From an uncultured Eubacteriales bacterium (GTDB lineage Bacteria > Bacillota > Clostridia > Christensenellales > Aristaeellaceae), in contig URJB01000082.1 of assembly GCA_900548145.1 (NCBI GenBank), positions 1 to 7,322 of the forward strand: a DNA stretch of 7,322 nucleotides, given 5' to 3'. How positions within the stretch are numbered: position 1 is the first letter of the stretch; each line of letters begins with the position of its first letter. Made by a program: the position numbers and the translations under genes. Below are positions 5,391 to 7,322 of this stretch, piece by piece. The notes beneath the pieces were generated by a model that was not told the origin of the DNA, ran no database searches, and worked only from the letters and a program-made list of their open reading frames with translations.

Positions 5391-7301
5391 ATGCCCAAAG
5401 GCTTTGCCCGCGTCGCCGCCGTCAGTCTGCCCGTTCATCTGGGGGACGTTGCGGCCAACGAACAGGAAATTCTCAGCGCCATGGAGCCGCTGCGCCGTCA
5501 GGGCGTGCAGCTGGCCGTTTTTCCCGAACTGTGCCTGACGGGCTACACGCTGGGCGACCTGCTGCTGCAGCCGCTGGTGCAGACGGCCAGCTGGGAGAGT
5601 ATGCTGCGCATCGCGGAAAAAACGGACAGTTTCATGGCTGTGGTCATCGGTCTGCCGGTGAACGTGCGCAGCCGCCTGTACAACTGCGCTGCCGTGCTCT
5701 ATGGCGGACGGCCCATCGGCTTTGTGCCCAAGACCTATCTGCCCAACGGCAATGAATTTTACGAGACCCGCTGGTTCGTCAGCGGTGCGGAGGCGGACGA
5801 AACGCTTTCCTGCACCCTGCCCGGCGGAGAAGTCTGTTCCGCCCTGCTTCGGCCCGATCAGCTCTTTGATCTGGGCGGATTCACCTTTGGCGTGGAGATC
5901 TGCGAGGATCTGTGGACGCCCATTCCGCCCAGCTGTCAGCTGGCGGTGGACGGGGCGGACGTGATCGTCAACCCCAGCGCCTCTAACGCGCTGGTCAGCA
6001 AGCACCAGTACCGCCGTGAGCTGCTGAGTCAGCAGTCCGGCCGTCTCTACGCGGGCTACGCCTACGCGGGCGCGGGTTTTGGCGAAAGCACCAGTGATCT
6101 GGTCTTTGACGGCTACACCGCCGTTTACGAAAGCGGACGTGCCTTGAGCGAGGGGCTGCGCTTCCAGCGGGAGGGCGGCACGGCCATTGCGGATATCGAC
6201 GTGCAGCGGCTTCGCTATCAGCGGCAGCGCAACGGCAGCTTCCACCAGATGCCGGCCGGAAAGCGCAAGCCCGCCTTTGTGAGCGACACGCCTGTGGCGG
6301 AGGCGGCGCTGCCGCTCATCCGCCGGTTGGACCCGCTGCCCTTTGTGCCCCAAGGTACGGATGCGGATGGACGGCTGGAGGAGATCGTCCACATTCAGAT
6401 GACCGGCCTGATGAGCCGCCTTGCCTCCATTCACTGCAAGCATCTGGTGGTGGGCGTTTCCGGCGGGTTAGACAGCACGTTGGCGCTGCTGGTGGCCGCG
6501 AGGGCCTATGACGAGCTGGGGTTTGACCGCAGCGGCATTCACGCCATTACCATGCCCGGCATGGGCACCGGCGCGCGCACCAAGTCCAACGCGGACATTC
6601 TGATGGAGCGTCTGCGCGTCAGCTCCAGCGAGATCGCCATCGGCCCGGCGGTGAAGCAGCATTTTGCCGACATCGGGCAGGACGAGAATGTCCACGACGT
6701 GACCTACGAAAACAGTCAGGCCCGGGAGCGCACGCAGATCCTCATGGACTATGCCAACAAAGTGGGCGGCATCGTGCTGGGCACCGGCGACCTGAGCGAA
6801 GCGGCGTTGGGCTTCTGCACCTACAATGGCGACCACATGAGCATGTACAATGTGAATTGCTCCGTGCCCAAGACACTGGTGAAAAGTCTGGTGCGGTACA
6901 TCAGCACGCATTCCTTTGACGGGCAGGTAACGGACGTCTGCCAGGACATCATTGACACGCCGATCAGCCCGGAGCTGCTGCCCGTCAGCGAGGGCGAGCT
7001 GAACCAGCGCACCGAGGATATTCTGGGCGACTACGCCCTGCACGATTTCTTCCTCTATCACATGATGGACAGCGGCGCTTCCCCGGAAAAGCTGCGTCTG
7101 CTGGCGATTCAGGCGTTCGAGGGCGTATACGCCGCTGAAAAGATCGACAGCCAGTTGGAGACCTTCCTACGCCGTTTCTTCCAGCAGCAATTCAAACGGA
7201 ACTGCGTTCCCGACGGCCCCAAGGTAGGCTCCGTCAGTCTCAGCCCCCGCGGCGACTGGCGTATGCCCAGCGACGCGAACCGCACCCTCTGGCAGGGCTA
7301 A
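5391..7301 (+). CDS. nadE: Glutamine-dependent NAD+ synthetase
   Basis: Catalyses the last step of NAD synthesis: deamido-NAD+ plus ATP and glutamine give NAD+, AMP, pyrophosphate and glutamate. It acts in the cytoplasm. The 636-residue product is the long, two-domain form. The N-terminal glutaminase domain (about 5-290) is a nitrilase-fold CN_hydrolase with the Glu-Lys-Cys triad visible: E46 in FPELCLTGY, K114 in PKTYLPN and C171 in EICEDLW. The C-terminal synthetase domain (about 325-620) has the ATP-pyrophosphatase loop SGGLDS (357-362), GTGDLSEAALGFCTYNGDHMSMYNV (from 464), where ATP and deamido-NAD bind, and the conserved tail KVGSVSLSPRGDWRMPSDA. An intramolecular tunnel carries ammonia between the sites in characterised homologues. 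The gene is complete and no key residue is missing. The last codons (TGG CAG GGC TAA) lie inside a hairpin of the repeat type found upstream of typA, so the extreme C-terminus may be shaped by that element. Confidence 0.97.
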   Translation: MPKGFARVAAVSLPVHLGDVAANEQEILSAMEPLRRQGVQLAVFPELCLTGYTLGDLLLQPLVQTASWESMLRIAEKTDSFMAVVIGLPVNVRSRLYNCAAVLYGGRPIGFVPKTYLPNGNEFYETRWFVSGAEADETLSCTLPGGEVCSALLRPDQLFDLGGFTFGVEICEDLWTPIPPSCQLAVDGADVIVNPSASNALVSKHQYRRELLSQQSGRLYAGYAYAGAGFGESTSDLVFDGYTAVYESGRALSEGLRFQREGGTAIADIDVQRLRYQRQRNGSFHQMPAGKRKPAFVSDTPVAEAALPLIRRLDPLPFVPQGTDADGRLEEIVHIQMTGLMSRLASIHCKHLVVGVSGGLDSTLALLVAARAYDELGFDRSGIHAITMPGMGTGARTKSNADILMERLRVSSSEIAIGPAVKQHFADIGQDENVHDVTYENSQARERTQILMDYANKVGGIVLGTGDLSEAALGFCTYNGDHMSMYNVNCSVPKTLVKSLVRYISTHSFDGQVTDVCQDIIDTPISPELLPVSEGELNQRTEDILGDYALHDFFLYHMMDSGASPEKLRLLAIQAFEGVYAAEKIDSQLETFLRRFFQQQFKRNCVPDGPKVGSVSLSPRGDWRMPSDANRTLWQG

Positions 7302-7316
7302 AGCCCTGCACCCCGG
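7291..7316 (-). repeat. Inverted relative of the pre-typA hairpin repeat, spanning nadE stop
   Basis: GCAGGGC (7292-7298) pairs with GCCCTGC (7303-7309) around the loop TAAA, which contains the nadE stop codon. On the - strand, 7304-7316 reads CCGGGGTGCAGGG, identical over 13 bases to 224-236, followed by a different loop and the matching CCCTGCC arm. It could also act as an mRNA 3'-end hairpin, but no U-tract follows on the + strand. The window ends at 7322, so the full element may extend beyond it. Confidence 0.6.
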
Positions 7317-7322
7317 ACTGCG

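Noticed and set aside
4386..6443. Long open frame on the - strand opposite the NYN gene and nadE
   Set aside because: It spans two well-supported + strand genes, and its translation resembles antisense of GC-rich coding DNA with no recognisable domains.

Overview
The window (7322 bp, GC-rich, roughly 60% by eye) is a compact, fully co-oriented stretch of bacterial chromosome with five protein genes on the + strand. Strong AGGAGG-type ribosome binding sites, GTG starts, the gene families and short GC-rich hairpin repeats between genes suggest a gut-type, high-GC Clostridia (Bacillota) member, for example from the Oscillospiraceae or Christensenellales. This is an inference from style, as no rRNA or other phylogenetic marker is present. 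There are no phage, transposase, CRISPR or tRNA signatures.

Layout: positions 1-171 carry no recognisable gene but contain several complementary segments and may be the end of a structured RNA or an unassigned leader. Positions 172-250 hold three back-to-back perfect hairpins. typA/bipA (ribosome-associated GTPase) follows at 289-2112. After 38 bp comes a 470-residue secreted protein of unknown function (2151-3563). Its stop codon lies against the ribosome binding site of a GntR/HutC-type (UTRA) regulator (3576-4292). A 75-bp gap with an 11-bp-stem hairpin and a small palindrome precedes a NYN-domain protein with two C-terminal LOTUS/OST-HTH repeats (4368-5372). Glutamine-dependent NAD+ synthetase nadE (5391-7301) starts 18 bp further on. 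The nadE stop codon lies in the loop of a hairpin that, with its flank, is an inverted relative of the repeat upstream of typA.

How the genes relate: the secreted protein and the UTRA regulator look translationally coupled, and the NYN-LOTUS gene and nadE look like one transcription unit. typA and nadE are housekeeping functions (ribosome biogenesis/stress translation and the last step of NAD synthesis). The less ordinary content is the predicted RNA-processing NYN-LOTUS-LOTUS protein, the uncharacterised exported protein next to a metabolite-sensing regulator, and the hairpin repeat family that brackets the typA-nadE block. I found no clear evidence for a wholly new multi-gene system.
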